A stretch of DNA of 17,463 nt. Source: an uncultured Clostridium sp. Its GTDB lineage: Bacteria > Bacillota_A > Clostridia > TANB77 > CAG-508. The position numbers and the translations under genes were made by a program. The notes beneath the pieces are model-generated. The model saw only the letters and a program-made list of their open reading frames with translations. It made no database searches and was not told where the DNA came from. Of this stretch, positions 1 to 6,735 are shown one piece after another. Numbering within the stretch: the stretch's first letter is position 1; the number at the start of each line of letters is the position of its first letter. The stretch covers positions 1 to 17,463 of the forward strand of contig CAMLYR010000026.1 of the NCBI GenBank assembly GCA_946491915.1, given 5' to 3'.

Positions 1-110
1 GACTTCTTTTTCCCTTTTTTAATAAAATAAAAAAAAAAATATTTTAATTTTTATAAAAAGGAAAAAATGAGTCCGTCCCCGATGTCCCGATTTCGTCCCC
101 TTTGGCAACT
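1..110. repeat. GGGGACG-type hairpin repeat, cut by the window edge
   Basis: Positions 1-20 are pyrimidine-rich and begin GACTT. They are an imperfect reverse complement of positions 53-73, which read AAAAAGG, AAAAAATGAGTC. Positions 64-80 (ATGAGTCCGTCCCC) match 1049-1062 in the second hairpin of the window, so this is another copy of that family, with its left arm running off the window. It lies downstream of the beta-helix acyltransferase gene and beyond that gene's own terminator. The second half (GATGTCCCGATTTCGTCCCC) differs from the 949-1091 copy. Confidence 0.6.
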
Positions 111-150
111 TTTGTAATTTTATTTTCTTTCCTATTATATACAATTCGAG

Positions 151-184
151 TAAAAAAATAAAGGAATTTTTATAAATTCCTTTA
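151..184 (-). terminator. Intrinsic terminator of the acyltransferase gene
   Basis: A 10-bp stem (160-169 AAAGGAATTT with 174-183 AAATTCCTTT) has a 4-nt loop. Read on the minus strand it is followed by A and then seven T residues (158-152). It lies about 25 bp past the stop codon of the minus-strand gene ending at 208, so it is a good fit for that gene's terminator. Confidence 0.75.
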
Positions 185-207
185 TGAAAATTTTATCATT
201 AATTGAT

Positions 208-879
208 TTATCTATCTTGTTTTTCCACGATTTCATTCTTATTCTTATAAATACTATTTTCTGGAACAACACCTCTTACTGAAGATAATGGATAAATATT
301 TGAATTTCTTCCCACAATTGTTCCTGGATTTAATACAGATCCACAACCTACTTCTACATTATCTCCAAGCATAGCACCTACTTTTTTTCTTTTCGTGTCT
401 ATGGTTTCTTTTCCGTTTTTTATTACAACTAATTGTTTATCAGATTTTACATTAGATGTAATAGAACCTGCTCCCATATGTGCTTTATATCCTAAAATAG
501 AATCCCCTACATAGTTATAATGTGGAACTTGCACTTTATTAAATAAGATAACATTTTTTAATTCTGTAGAATTTCCAACAACTGCCCCTTCTCCTATAAT
601 CGCATTTCCTCTAATAAATGCACAATGTCTTACTTCTGCTTCTTTTCCAATAATTGCAGGACCGTTAATATATGCCGTTGGTGCTACTTTTGCTGTTTTT
701 GCAATCCAAACATTTTCTCCTACTTTTTCATATTCGTCTTTATCTAATGTTTCTCCTAATTCTAAAATAAAGTCTCCTATATAAGGTAATACTTCCCATG
801 GATATGTACTTTTTTCTAATAATTCTTTTGCAATGGTTTCTTCTAAATTATATAAATTTTTAATTTTACATTCTTGCAT
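208..879 (-). CDS. Left-handed beta-helix (GlmU C-terminal-like) acyltransferase
   Basis: A 223-residue protein. About 50 mainly helical residues precede hexapeptide repeats typical of a left-handed parallel beta-helix (roughly 55-205, with patterns such as GPAIIG, GNAIIG, GAVVGN). The segment VPHYNYVGD (118-126) followed by GAGSITSN (136-143) matches the acetyltransferase active site of GlmU; His120 aligns with the catalytic His of E. coli GlmU (His363). No nucleotidyltransferase domain is fused. The UAP1-like pyrophosphorylase gene lies upstream on the same strand, so the pair may supply the two GlmU activities as separate proteins; this is inference. AAAGGA lies 10 nt before the ATG. The exact acceptor and acyl donor are unknown; automated pipelines often call such proteins UDP-GlcNAc pyrophosphorylase, although the catalytic domain for that is absent. 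Confidence 0.8.
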   Translation of the reverse strand: MQECKIKNLYNLEETIAKELLEKSTYPWEVLPYIGDFILELGETLDKDEYEKVGENVWIAKTAKVAPTAYINGPAIIGKEAEVRHCAFIRGNAIIGEGAVVGNSTELKNVILFNKVQVPHYNYVGDSILGYKAHMGAGSITSNVKSDKQLVVIKNGKETIDTKRKKVGAMLGDNVEVGCGSVLNPGTIVGRNSNIYPLSSVRGVVPENSIYKNKNEIVEKQDR

Positions 880-948
880 TTTACTTCAATCCTTTCTTCT
901 TGAAAAATTTTTGGGATGAATCCGATCAAAATAAGTAACCAGCAAATT

Positions 949-1091
949 GGGATTTTGGAGCTGACTTGAGGGAAATTGGGGACGGACTCATTTTTCCCTT
1001 TTTATAAAATTTAATATATTTTAAAGTTATTTAAGTAAAAAGGGAAAAATGAGTCCGTCCCCAATTTCCCTCAAGTCAGCTCCAAAATCCC
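949..1091. repeat. Perfect palindrome with 55-bp arms, GGGGACG family
   Basis: Positions 949-1003 are an exact reverse complement of 1037-1091 (55 of 55 by eye), with a 33-nt AT-only-looking loop at 1004-1036. The arms contain GGGGACGGACTCATTTTTCCC, whose complement recurs at the window start. It sits in the 236-bp gap between two minus-strand genes that would otherwise form an operon, so in RNA it would be a very stable hairpin between them. Its T/A-rich apex rather than a U-run after the stem argues against a classical terminator. A REP-like or small non-autonomous mobile element is the more likely origin. Confidence 0.9.
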
Positions 1092-1115
1092 TCACTTTCG
1101 TCCGTCACTAATTCC

Positions 1116-2360
1116 TTAATTTCTGTTCCAGAATTTTTCATATAATTCTTTAGCTGTTTTTGGGCTATCAACTCCCTCTTTATTTTTCACAGGTGCAAAA
1201 TCATCTTCTCTTTTTCCTCTTAAAATTGCAATGTCATCAAATAATTCAAAGGCATCAAAGATAAATGACTCGAATTTGTATGAATTTGGCTCTGTTGGAA
1301 TCACTTCTTTTCCATTTTCATCTATATATGAATTTTTCTTAAAAGCACTATGATAAATTAATGTTTCTTTACTAATCTTTTCAATGGCTTCTATGGTATA
1401 TAAATTACACATAATATGGGCTTCTCCATATTTTAGCTCTCCATCACTATCCACTTCTTCTGCCATTTTTTCTGGCATTTCTGAATATTCAATAACTTTA
1501 GGATGTCCATTCATTTTTGCAAATACCCCTACTCTCTCATGTGGATTTGCTTTAACAATTGATTTTGAAGCAATTTGTACTTTTTTATCAATGGCCATTC
1601 CTAATAAAATGGTATCTGCCATTTTTAATAAAGCATTATCCACTCCTCCAATAAATACCCATTTAATTCCTTTTTCTTTCATTTCTGCTAGACATCCACT
1701 GGCTCTTAATGATGAATATGTACCACCATTTCCATCAGATGCTTCTTTTATTCTCATATCTTTTCCTATTAATAATTTTCCATTTACATCTACTAAAGGC
1801 ATTTCACTTTGTGCAAAAAATCTTACAAAAGCTTTGTCATATCCAAAATAATTATGTTTTTCCATGAATTCAATTGTTTCATCATTATTTTGTTTACTTG
1901 TCATGATATACCATGGAATGACTTTTCCATATTTTTGATTGGCTTCTTTTAAATTTTCTGCTAATATTTCAAATAAATATTTTCCTTTTCCATAAACATC
2001 TAATTTAAAAGTTCCTTTTGGACCTGAATGTCCTAATCTTGTTCCTTGACCGCCTGCCATGGTTACCACAGCATATTCACCTTTTTCTAGGATAGCATCT
2101 CCCAATCTTTGAAATTCTTCTTTTTGCTCTTTTGATAATTTTTTCTTATCTAAATATGGTAATGGTTCTATTTTATTTTCTTTTATTTCTATTTCTTTCT
2201 TTGTATTATCATACAACTCTTTTAATTGGTGAAAATCAATTTTGCTAATTTGTTCCACTAATGCTTGTTTTTTATCTTCATCTAACTTTTCTATCAATTT
2301 TATAATATGTTCTTGGTTATACATTTTTAATAAGTCTATTGTATCCTGTACCTTATCCAT
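1116..2360 (-). CDS. UAP1/UDPGP-family nucleotide-sugar pyrophosphorylase
   Basis: A 414-residue cytoplasmic enzyme of the eukaryote-type UDPGP/UAP1 family, which joins UTP and a sugar 1-phosphate to give a UDP-sugar and pyrophosphate. The family signature GGQGTRLG is at 103-110, followed by GPKGTF (113-118), where the catalytic Lys is expected. A GNGGTY segment and an IGGVDNALLKMAD segment further on match the uridine- and metal-binding regions of UAP1-like enzymes. The first 75 residues are helical, as in the family. This is a different architecture from bacterial GalU or the GlmU N-domain. Sugar specificity (GlcNAc, GalNAc or glucose 1-phosphate) cannot be told from sequence by eye. AAAGGAGC precedes the ATG; the gene shares a divergent promoter region with spoIVA and is followed by the acyltransferase gene. 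Confidence 0.85.
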   Translation of the reverse strand: MDKVQDTIDLLKMYNQEHIIKLIEKLDEDKKQALVEQISKIDFHQLKELYDNTKKEIEIKENKIEPLPYLDKKKLSKEQKEEFQRLGDAILEKGEYAVVTMAGGQGTRLGHSGPKGTFKLDVYGKGKYLFEILAENLKEANQKYGKVIPWYIMTSKQNNDETIEFMEKHNYFGYDKAFVRFFAQSEMPLVDVNGKLLIGKDMRIKEASDGNGGTYSSLRASGCLAEMKEKGIKWVFIGGVDNALLKMADTILLGMAIDKKVQIASKSIVKANPHERVGVFAKMNGHPKVIEYSEMPEKMAEEVDSDGELKYGEAHIMCNLYTIEAIEKISKETLIYHSAFKKNSYIDENGKEVIPTEPNSYKFESFIFDAFELFDDIAILRGKREDDFAPVKNKEGVDSPKTAKELYEKFWNRN

Positions 2361-2418
2361 TTTGTTTCGCTCCTTTTAGCTAATATAGTATAGTATATGT
2401 TTTTATTTCAATATTGAC

Positions 2419-2447
2419 ATTTTAGCATAATTCTCAATTTTTATCAA
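2419..2447 (-). promoter_or_regulatory. Sigma-A-type promoter of the pyrophosphorylase gene
   Basis: On the minus strand TTGATA (2447-2442) is separated by 17 nt from TAAAAT (2424-2419), about 60 bp before the ATG at 2360. An alternative, TTGAAA with a downstream TACTAT-type box, lies nearer the gene. Confidence 0.6.
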
Positions 2448-2463
2448 GTTTTTTGGAAAACTT

Positions 2464-2494
2464 GTCATAAACCTAAAAAATTTCAATATACATT
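2464..2494 (+). promoter_or_regulatory. Sigma-E-like sporulation promoter of spoIVA
   Basis: GTCATAAA (2464-2471) and TATACATT (2487-2494), separated by 15 nt, resemble the mother-cell sigma-E elements (about TCATAWW and CATACAnT). No convincing sigma-A pair is seen here. spoIVA is a sigma-E regulon member in Bacillus subtilis, which fits. The resulting leader would be about 40 nt long, ending in GGAGG. Confidence 0.6.
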
Positions 2495-2541
2495 AAGTAA
2501 AGTATACAAACATTTTGAAAGTAATATAAGGAGGTATATAG

Positions 2542-4020
2542 ATGGAAAATACAAGATTGTATCAAGACATCGCCAAAAGGACTGATGGAGATATTTATGT
2601 AGGAGTCGTTGGTCCTGTACGAACTGGTAAATCTACTTTTATTAAAAGATTTATGGATTTATTAGTCATTCCCAACATTGATAATGAATACAAAAAAGAA
2701 AGGGCCAAAGATGAATTGCCACAAAGTGCTGGTGGTAGAACCATCATGACAACAGAGCCAAAATTCGTTCCTAATGAAGCAATCGAAATTACCTTGAATG
2801 ACAATTTAAAATTTAAAGCAAGATTGGTAGATTGTGTTGGATATTTAGTGGATAATGCGATTGGCTATTTAGAAGATGACATGCCTAGGATGGTAAAAAC
2901 ACCTTGGTCTGAGGAAGAAATTCCTTTTGAAACAGCCGCTGAAATTGGGACAAAAAAGGTAATTGAAGAACATTCTACCATCGGTGTTTTAGTAACTACT
3001 GATGGAACTATCACAGATATTCCAAGGGAAGATTATGTAAAAGCTGAGGAAAGAGTTGTTAATGAATTAAAAGCTTTAAATAAACCATTTATCATTTTAT
3101 TAAATTCAAATGACCCTGATTCAGAATATACCAAAGAGCTTGCAGAAGAACTAAGCGAAAAATACAATACATCTGTTATGCCTCTTAATTGTGAATATTT
3201 AACCATTGAAAATATTAATACCATGTTTTCAAAAGTATTATATGAATTCCCTGTTGACCAAATCTGCATTAAATTTCCAAGATGGATTGATGGATTAGAT
3301 ATGTCACACCCTTTAAAAACAGAATTATATAAAGAAATTAAAGATGCATTTTCTAATGTCAATGTTTTAAAAGAAATATCAAGCTGTGCAGAAACCATTA
3401 AACAAACAGAAATCATTTCTAAAACTTCTGTAACAGATATTCAGTTAGGTACTGGAAGAGTCAATGTAGAAATCACTTTAAAAGAAGAATTATTCTATCA
3501 AGTACTAACAGAAATTACAGGTGTTCCAGTTTCTAATGAGGGCGATTTGTTTAGTATTATTTCTGAATTAGCTGATGTAAAAAAGAAATATGATAAAATC
3601 GCTTATGCCTTAGATGAAGTTAATAGAAAAGGTTACGGAATTGTTACCCCTTCAATGGATGAATTAATTTTAGAAGAACCAGAAATGGTAAAACAAGGAT
3701 CTAAATTTGGTGTAAAACTAAAAGCCATGGCACCTTCTATTCACCTTATTAAGACAAATGTTGCAACTGAAGTATGCCCAATTGTTGGTTCTGAAAAGCA
3801 ATCTGAAGAATTAGTAAATTACTTACTTTCTGGATTTGAAAGTGACCCTCAAAAAATCTGGGAATCAAATATTTTTGGAAAGAGCCTTCATGAATTAGTT
3901 AATGAAGGATTACAAACAAAACTTGCCAAAATGCCAGAAGAAGCACAAATTAAATTACAAGAAACATTGGAAAGAATTGTCAATGAAGGTAGTGGTGGAT
4001 TAATTTGCATTATCCTTTAG
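2542..4020 (+). CDS. spoIVA: Stage IV sporulation protein A, spore-coat basement ATPase
   Basis: A 492-residue protein, the same length as B. subtilis SpoIVA. It is the ATP-hydrolysing, self-polymerising scaffold on the outer forespore membrane upon which the spore coat is built. The Walker A motif GPVRTGKS is at 24-31, a DCVGY segment forms the Walker B/G3-like region near residue 97, and TDGT is present near residue 150. The C-terminus GGLICIIL matches the hydrophobic tail that anchors SpoIVA at the forespore surface through SpoVM. GGAGG lies 7 nt before the ATG. It is monocistronic, with a sigma-E-like promoter upstream and a hairpin directly after the stop. This gene is the best evidence that the host makes endospores. 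Confidence 0.97.
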   Translation: MENTRLYQDIAKRTDGDIYVGVVGPVRTGKSTFIKRFMDLLVIPNIDNEYKKERAKDELPQSAGGRTIMTTEPKFVPNEAIEITLNDNLKFKARLVDCVGYLVDNAIGYLEDDMPRMVKTPWSEEEIPFETAAEIGTKKVIEEHSTIGVLVTTDGTITDIPREDYVKAEERVVNELKALNKPFIILLNSNDPDSEYTKELAEELSEKYNTSVMPLNCEYLTIENINTMFSKVLYEFPVDQICIKFPRWIDGLDMSHPLKTELYKEIKDAFSNVNVLKEISSCAETIKQTEIISKTSVTDIQLGTGRVNVEITLKEELFYQVLTEITGVPVSNEGDLFSIISELADVKKKYDKIAYALDEVNRKGYGIVTPSMDELILEEPEMVKQGSKFGVKLKAMAPSIHLIKTNVATEVCPIVGSEKQSEELVNYLLSGFESDPQKIWESNIFGKSLHELVNEGLQTKLAKMPEEAQIKLQETLERIVNEGSGGLICIIL

Positions 4021-4026
4021 GTCTTT

Positions 4027-4073
4027 GGGGACGTGTCAAAATGGACATTTTATGTTCAATTTGACACGTCCCC
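4027..4073. terminator. GGGGACGTGTC hairpin between convergent genes
   Basis: A perfect 14-bp arm (GGGGACGTGTCAAA, 4027-4040, with 4060-4073). The stem continues inside through GGACAT (4043-4048) and ATGTTC (4052-4057) to a TTT loop. It starts 6 bp after the spoIVA stop and ends 19 bp before the stop of the convergent ATPase gene, so it could stop or stabilise transcripts from both sides. There is no clear U-run on either strand. Its arm sequence (GGGACGTGTCAAA followed by GGACAT) is the same as in the larger repeat at 10377-10623, marking it as a family member. Confidence 0.75.
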
Positions 4074-4092
4074 TATAGCTGTGTTAACTTCC

Positions 4093-5385
4093 TTATATAC
4101 AAAACGTTGCATATAAAGGAACTGATTTGATGTTATTTTCAAAACCAAAGTTTTTTTCTGAAATTCTAATTGCATAAGTTGGATGATATCTTTTCATATA
4201 CAAATCTAAACTTCTAGATTTTGTATGAATATTTGATTTTACTTCTATTGGAATAATATCCATCTCTTTTTGAATTAAGAAGTCTACTTCTGCTATTCCA
4301 TTTGATTCCCAATAATAAGTTTCATATCCATTTATTCTTAATTCATTTGCCACATAATGTTCTGTTAATGGTCCCATAGAAATCATGGTAGGTTGTTTAC
4401 TTAAATCTATTTGATATAATGGATATCTTGCTTTGTTCACGAATAATCCTACATCTGACATATATAATTTAAATGCTGATAAATCTTTATGCATTTCTAA
4501 TGGTAATTCACTTTCTGTTTTAAACACTTGATTAACAATACCACTATTTTTTAGCCATAAAATCGCTGGGCCAAATAAACTTGATGTAGCTCCTTTTGAA
4601 ATGACTTTATATTGAAATTTTTGATTTTCTTTTGCTAATTGTACTGGTATGGAATCAAATGCTGCTATAATTCTATTAGATTCTGATGCATCTGCATACT
4701 TGGTCATATCTCTTACATAAGAATCTAATATCATAGCCTGAACATCTAATGTCGCAATCACTTTTTCTTCTTCTAAATATGTTTTTACAACTTCTGGCAT
4801 TCCTCCAACTACTAAATAGGTTCTATATAATTTTAAACATAACTCATGTATATCATTATCCATTCTTTCATTACTTTCAAAATGTTTTTGAATTTCTTCT
4901 ATTAAATTTTCTCTTCCAAGTGCTATTAAAAATTCTTTAAAAGATAGTGGGTACATATCTATCATTTGGACTTTTCCTACTGGAAAAGAATAATTTTCTC
5001 TATTAATAGCTATTCCCAACAGTGAACCTGCTGCTATAATATGATATTCAGGTGCATCTTCACAAAAATATTTTAATGATGTCAAGGCTCTTTCATTTGC
5101 CTGTATTTCATCAAAAAATATTAAAGTTTTCTCTGGTAATATTTTTTCACCATAGAATAATTCCAATTTGTTAATAATATATTTGGCATCTATACTCTCA
5201 TCAATTTGTTCACTTAATTCTTTATTTGTTTCAAAATTCACATAAATTACATTTTCATAAAATTTTTTACCAAATTCTTTTATGATATATGTTTTTCCTA
5301 CCTGTCTAGCACCATGAACAATTAATGGTTTTCTTGCTTTAGAAGTTTTCCATTCTATTAATTTCTTTATTATTTCTCTTTCCAT
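4093..5385 (-). CDS. AAA ATPase with DUF4143 C-terminal domain
   Basis: About 430 residues. The N-terminal AAA_14-type ATPase has Walker A GARQVGKT (25-32), Walker B TLIFFDEIQ (87-95) and a sensor-like IIAAGSLLG (116-124). The C-terminal half is DUF4143-like, ending in EVDFLI (366-371) and PIEVKS (379-384), which have the spacing of a PD-(D/E)xK nuclease-fold core. These ATPases are common, often single-gene and mobile in bacteria and archaea; their cellular role is not established. The start chosen is the ATG at 5385, because AGGAAG (5399-5394) lies 8 nt before it; the GTG at 5394 overlaps that site and the ATG at 5391 is only 2 nt from it. The gene has its own strong promoter. Confidence 0.88.
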   Translation of the reverse strand: MEREIIKKLIEWKTSKARKPLIVHGARQVGKTYIIKEFGKKFYENVIYVNFETNKELSEQIDESIDAKYIINKLELFYGEKILPEKTLIFFDEIQANERALTSLKYFCEDAPEYHIIAAGSLLGIAINRENYSFPVGKVQMIDMYPLSFKEFLIALGRENLIEEIQKHFESNERMDNDIHELCLKLYRTYLVVGGMPEVVKTYLEEEKVIATLDVQAMILDSYVRDMTKYADASESNRIIAAFDSIPVQLAKENQKFQYKVISKGATSSLFGPAILWLKNSGIVNQVFKTESELPLEMHKDLSAFKLYMSDVGLFVNKARYPLYQIDLSKQPTMISMGPLTEHYVANELRINGYETYYWESNGIAEVDFLIQKEMDIIPIEVKSNIHTKSRSLDLYMKRYHPTYAIRISEKNFGFENNIKSVPLYATFCI

Positions 5386-5405
5386 ATTCATCACTTCCTG
5401 TTTTA

Positions 5406-5434
5406 ATTATACCTTATAAGTTAGAAAAAGTCAA
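5406..5434 (-). promoter_or_regulatory. Strong sigma-A promoter of the DUF4143 ATPase gene
   Basis: On the minus strand TTGACT (5434-5429), 17 nt, TATAAT (5411-5406): near-consensus. Transcription would begin at about 5399, right at the ribosome binding site, leaving a leader of only about 14 nt before the ATG at 5385. Confidence 0.8.
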
Positions 5435-5462
5435 TTTTTATATGATTTTTTGTAACTTATAA
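5414..5462. promoter_or_regulatory. 10-bp inverted repeat flanking the -35 box, possible operator
   Basis: TTATAAGTTA (5414-5423) lies in the promoter spacer and its exact reverse complement TAACTTATAA (5453-5462) lies upstream of the -35 box. The centres are 39 bp apart. Placement across the promoter suggests a repressor binding site pair; no regulator is identified. Confidence 0.45.
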
Positions 5463-5595
5463 ACTTTATTTTCTGTTTTATATAGTATATTCTATTTTTT
5501 ATTCATTACTCATCTATTTTATAAAAATTTTTAATCTTGTTGTATTCAGAATATCTAGATAGGAAATTTTAAATCTGTCTCTTCATATACAATAA

Positions 5596-5629
5596 AACAA
5601 GACCTAGAAATAAACATCTAAGTCTCGTT
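5596..5629. terminator. Intrinsic terminator of the RtcB-like/phosphatase unit
   Basis: A 13-bp stem containing G-T pairs (5596-5608 AACAAGACCTAGA with 5617-5629 TCTAAGTCTCGTT) has an 8-nt loop. On the minus strand it is followed by TTATT and lies about 23 bp past the stop at 5652. The plus strand also has a T-rich tail (TTTTCTTTT), so it may work in both directions. Confidence 0.75.
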
Positions 5630-5651
5630 TTTCTTTTAATGCTTCTTTTTT

Positions 5652-6179
5652 TTAGAATAATTCCAATATAAAATACTCCAAATTTTCTGACATGATATTC
5701 TCTGTTTTAATATTATACATTCTCTTGATTGTTCTCATAATGCCATTACTTGTACAAACTAAAATTAGAGAATTATCTGGATAAGTTGCAAAGATTCTTT
5801 CAATTGTTTCTTTTACTCTTGCTTCTACGTCTTCATGCTTTTCACCATGAGATGGTGTATACTCTCCTTGCTGAAAGGCTTTTCGAAGTTTCTGATTAAC
5901 ATTTTCCTTCTTCAATCCTTCCCAATCTCCAAGACTAATTTCTATGAATCCATCCTCTTCAATGAAGTCCCGGTTTGGGAAAATAGCCTCTAAAGTCTGT
6001 TTGGTTCTTTTAAGAGGTGAACAATACATTGCATCAAAATGATATTCTTTAAATGCTTCTCTCATTTGTTCTGCTTGTCTTCTTCCCTCTTCTGTAATCT
6101 CTACATCTATTCTTCCACAAAACCGACCTTCTTCATTCATCTTGGTCTCTGCATGTCTCAAAAAAATGATTTGTATCAA
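5652..6179 (-). CDS. Histidine-phosphatase-fold protein lacking the second catalytic His
   Basis: About 175 residues of the phosphoglycerate-mutase/histidine phosphatase superfamily. The nucleophile motif FLRHAET (6-12, His9) and CSPLKRTKQT (53-62, phosphate-binding Arg58) are intact, and SLGDWEG (82-88) matches the region that normally supplies the acid Glu. The third block, usually THGG, reads CTSNG (142-146), so the second phosphate-binding His is replaced by Ser. The protein may be a weak or specialised phosphatase or a pseudoenzyme. The start chosen is TTG at 6179, preceded by GGAGGA with 7 nt spacing; the in-frame ATG at 6194 lies within that binding site and has none of its own. It is the last gene of the three-gene unit, starting about 18 bp after the previous stop. 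Confidence 0.82.
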   Translation of the reverse strand: MIQIIFLRHAETKMNEEGRFCGRIDVEITEEGRRQAEQMREAFKEYHFDAMYCSPLKRTKQTLEAIFPNRDFIEEDGFIEISLGDWEGLKKENVNQKLRKAFQQGEYTPSHGEKHEDVEARVKETIERIFATYPDNSLILVCTSNGIMRTIKRMYNIKTENIMSENLEYFILELF

Positions 6180-6197
6180 AATAAATTCCTCCATCAG

Positions 6198-6734
6198 TTA
6201 TTCGTAAACAAATTTCTTTACCTCACAGTTTTTGATACATAACGGTAAACACGCTCCACTTTTAGGTATTCCATTGAAATAACTGTTAACAGCTATACTA
6301 ACTCCTCCATGAGTTACTAATAAAATATTCTTATCTTTATACTTCTTTTTTATCTCATCTAAAAATAAAAATATTCTATTAAAGAAAACTCTGATATTTT
6401 CAGCTTTTTCGTAAGTTATATTTTTCTTGTAATTCCAAAACGCTTGAAAATCAAAGTCATCTTTAGACATTCCTTCCATTTCTCCGAAATCTCTTTCAGA
6501 AATTCTTTCATCAAAGATAATGGGAATGTTTTTCTCTGAATGAATGATTTCAGCCGTCTGTCTTGCTCTTTTTAAAGGTGAACAGATTATCAAATCAATG
6601 TTTTCTTCGTTTAGCTTTTCCATTGTTTCTTTTGCCTGTTCCATTCCTTTAGCATTTAACTCAATATCTGCTTTACCTTGTACTTTTCCATACAAGTTCC
6701 AATCTGTTTCTCCATGTCTTGTTACATATAACAT
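6198..6734 (-). CDS. Histidine phosphatase family protein
   Basis: A 178-residue cytoplasmic phosphatase of the same superfamily, with the complete catalytic set: TRHGET (5-10, nucleophile His7), CSPLKRARQT (51-60, Arg56), ISERDFGEMEG (78-88, acid Glu80) and VTHGG (140-144, His142). The substrate is unknown; relatives act on phosphosugars, alpha-ribazole phosphate, nucleotides or other small phosphates. The start chosen is ATG 6734: GGAGAGG lies 8 nt before it, and the upstream gene stops only 1 nt earlier (TGATATG), so the two are translationally coupled. The longer in-frame start at 6764 would add 10 residues not expected in the family and overlap the upstream gene. The protein is a paralogue of the following gene, suggesting an old tandem duplication. 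Confidence 0.88.
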   Translation of the reverse strand: MLYVTRHGETDWNLYGKVQGKADIELNAKGMEQAKETMEKLNEENIDLIICSPLKRARQTAEIIHSEKNIPIIFDERISERDFGEMEGMSKDDFDFQAFWNYKKNITYEKAENIRVFFNRIFLFLDEIKKKYKDKNILLVTHGGVSIAVNSYFNGIPKSGACLPLCIKNCEVKKFVYE

Positions 6735-6735
6735 A

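Noticed and set aside
1384..1851. 155-codon plus-strand open frame
   Set aside because: It lies antisense within the clearly coding pyrophosphorylase gene, and no ribosome binding site precedes it.
4090..4122. TTCCTTATAT and ATATAAAGGAA inverted pair at the ATPase 3' end
   Set aside because: It is short, AT-rich and inside codons for the normal C-terminus, so chance is likely.
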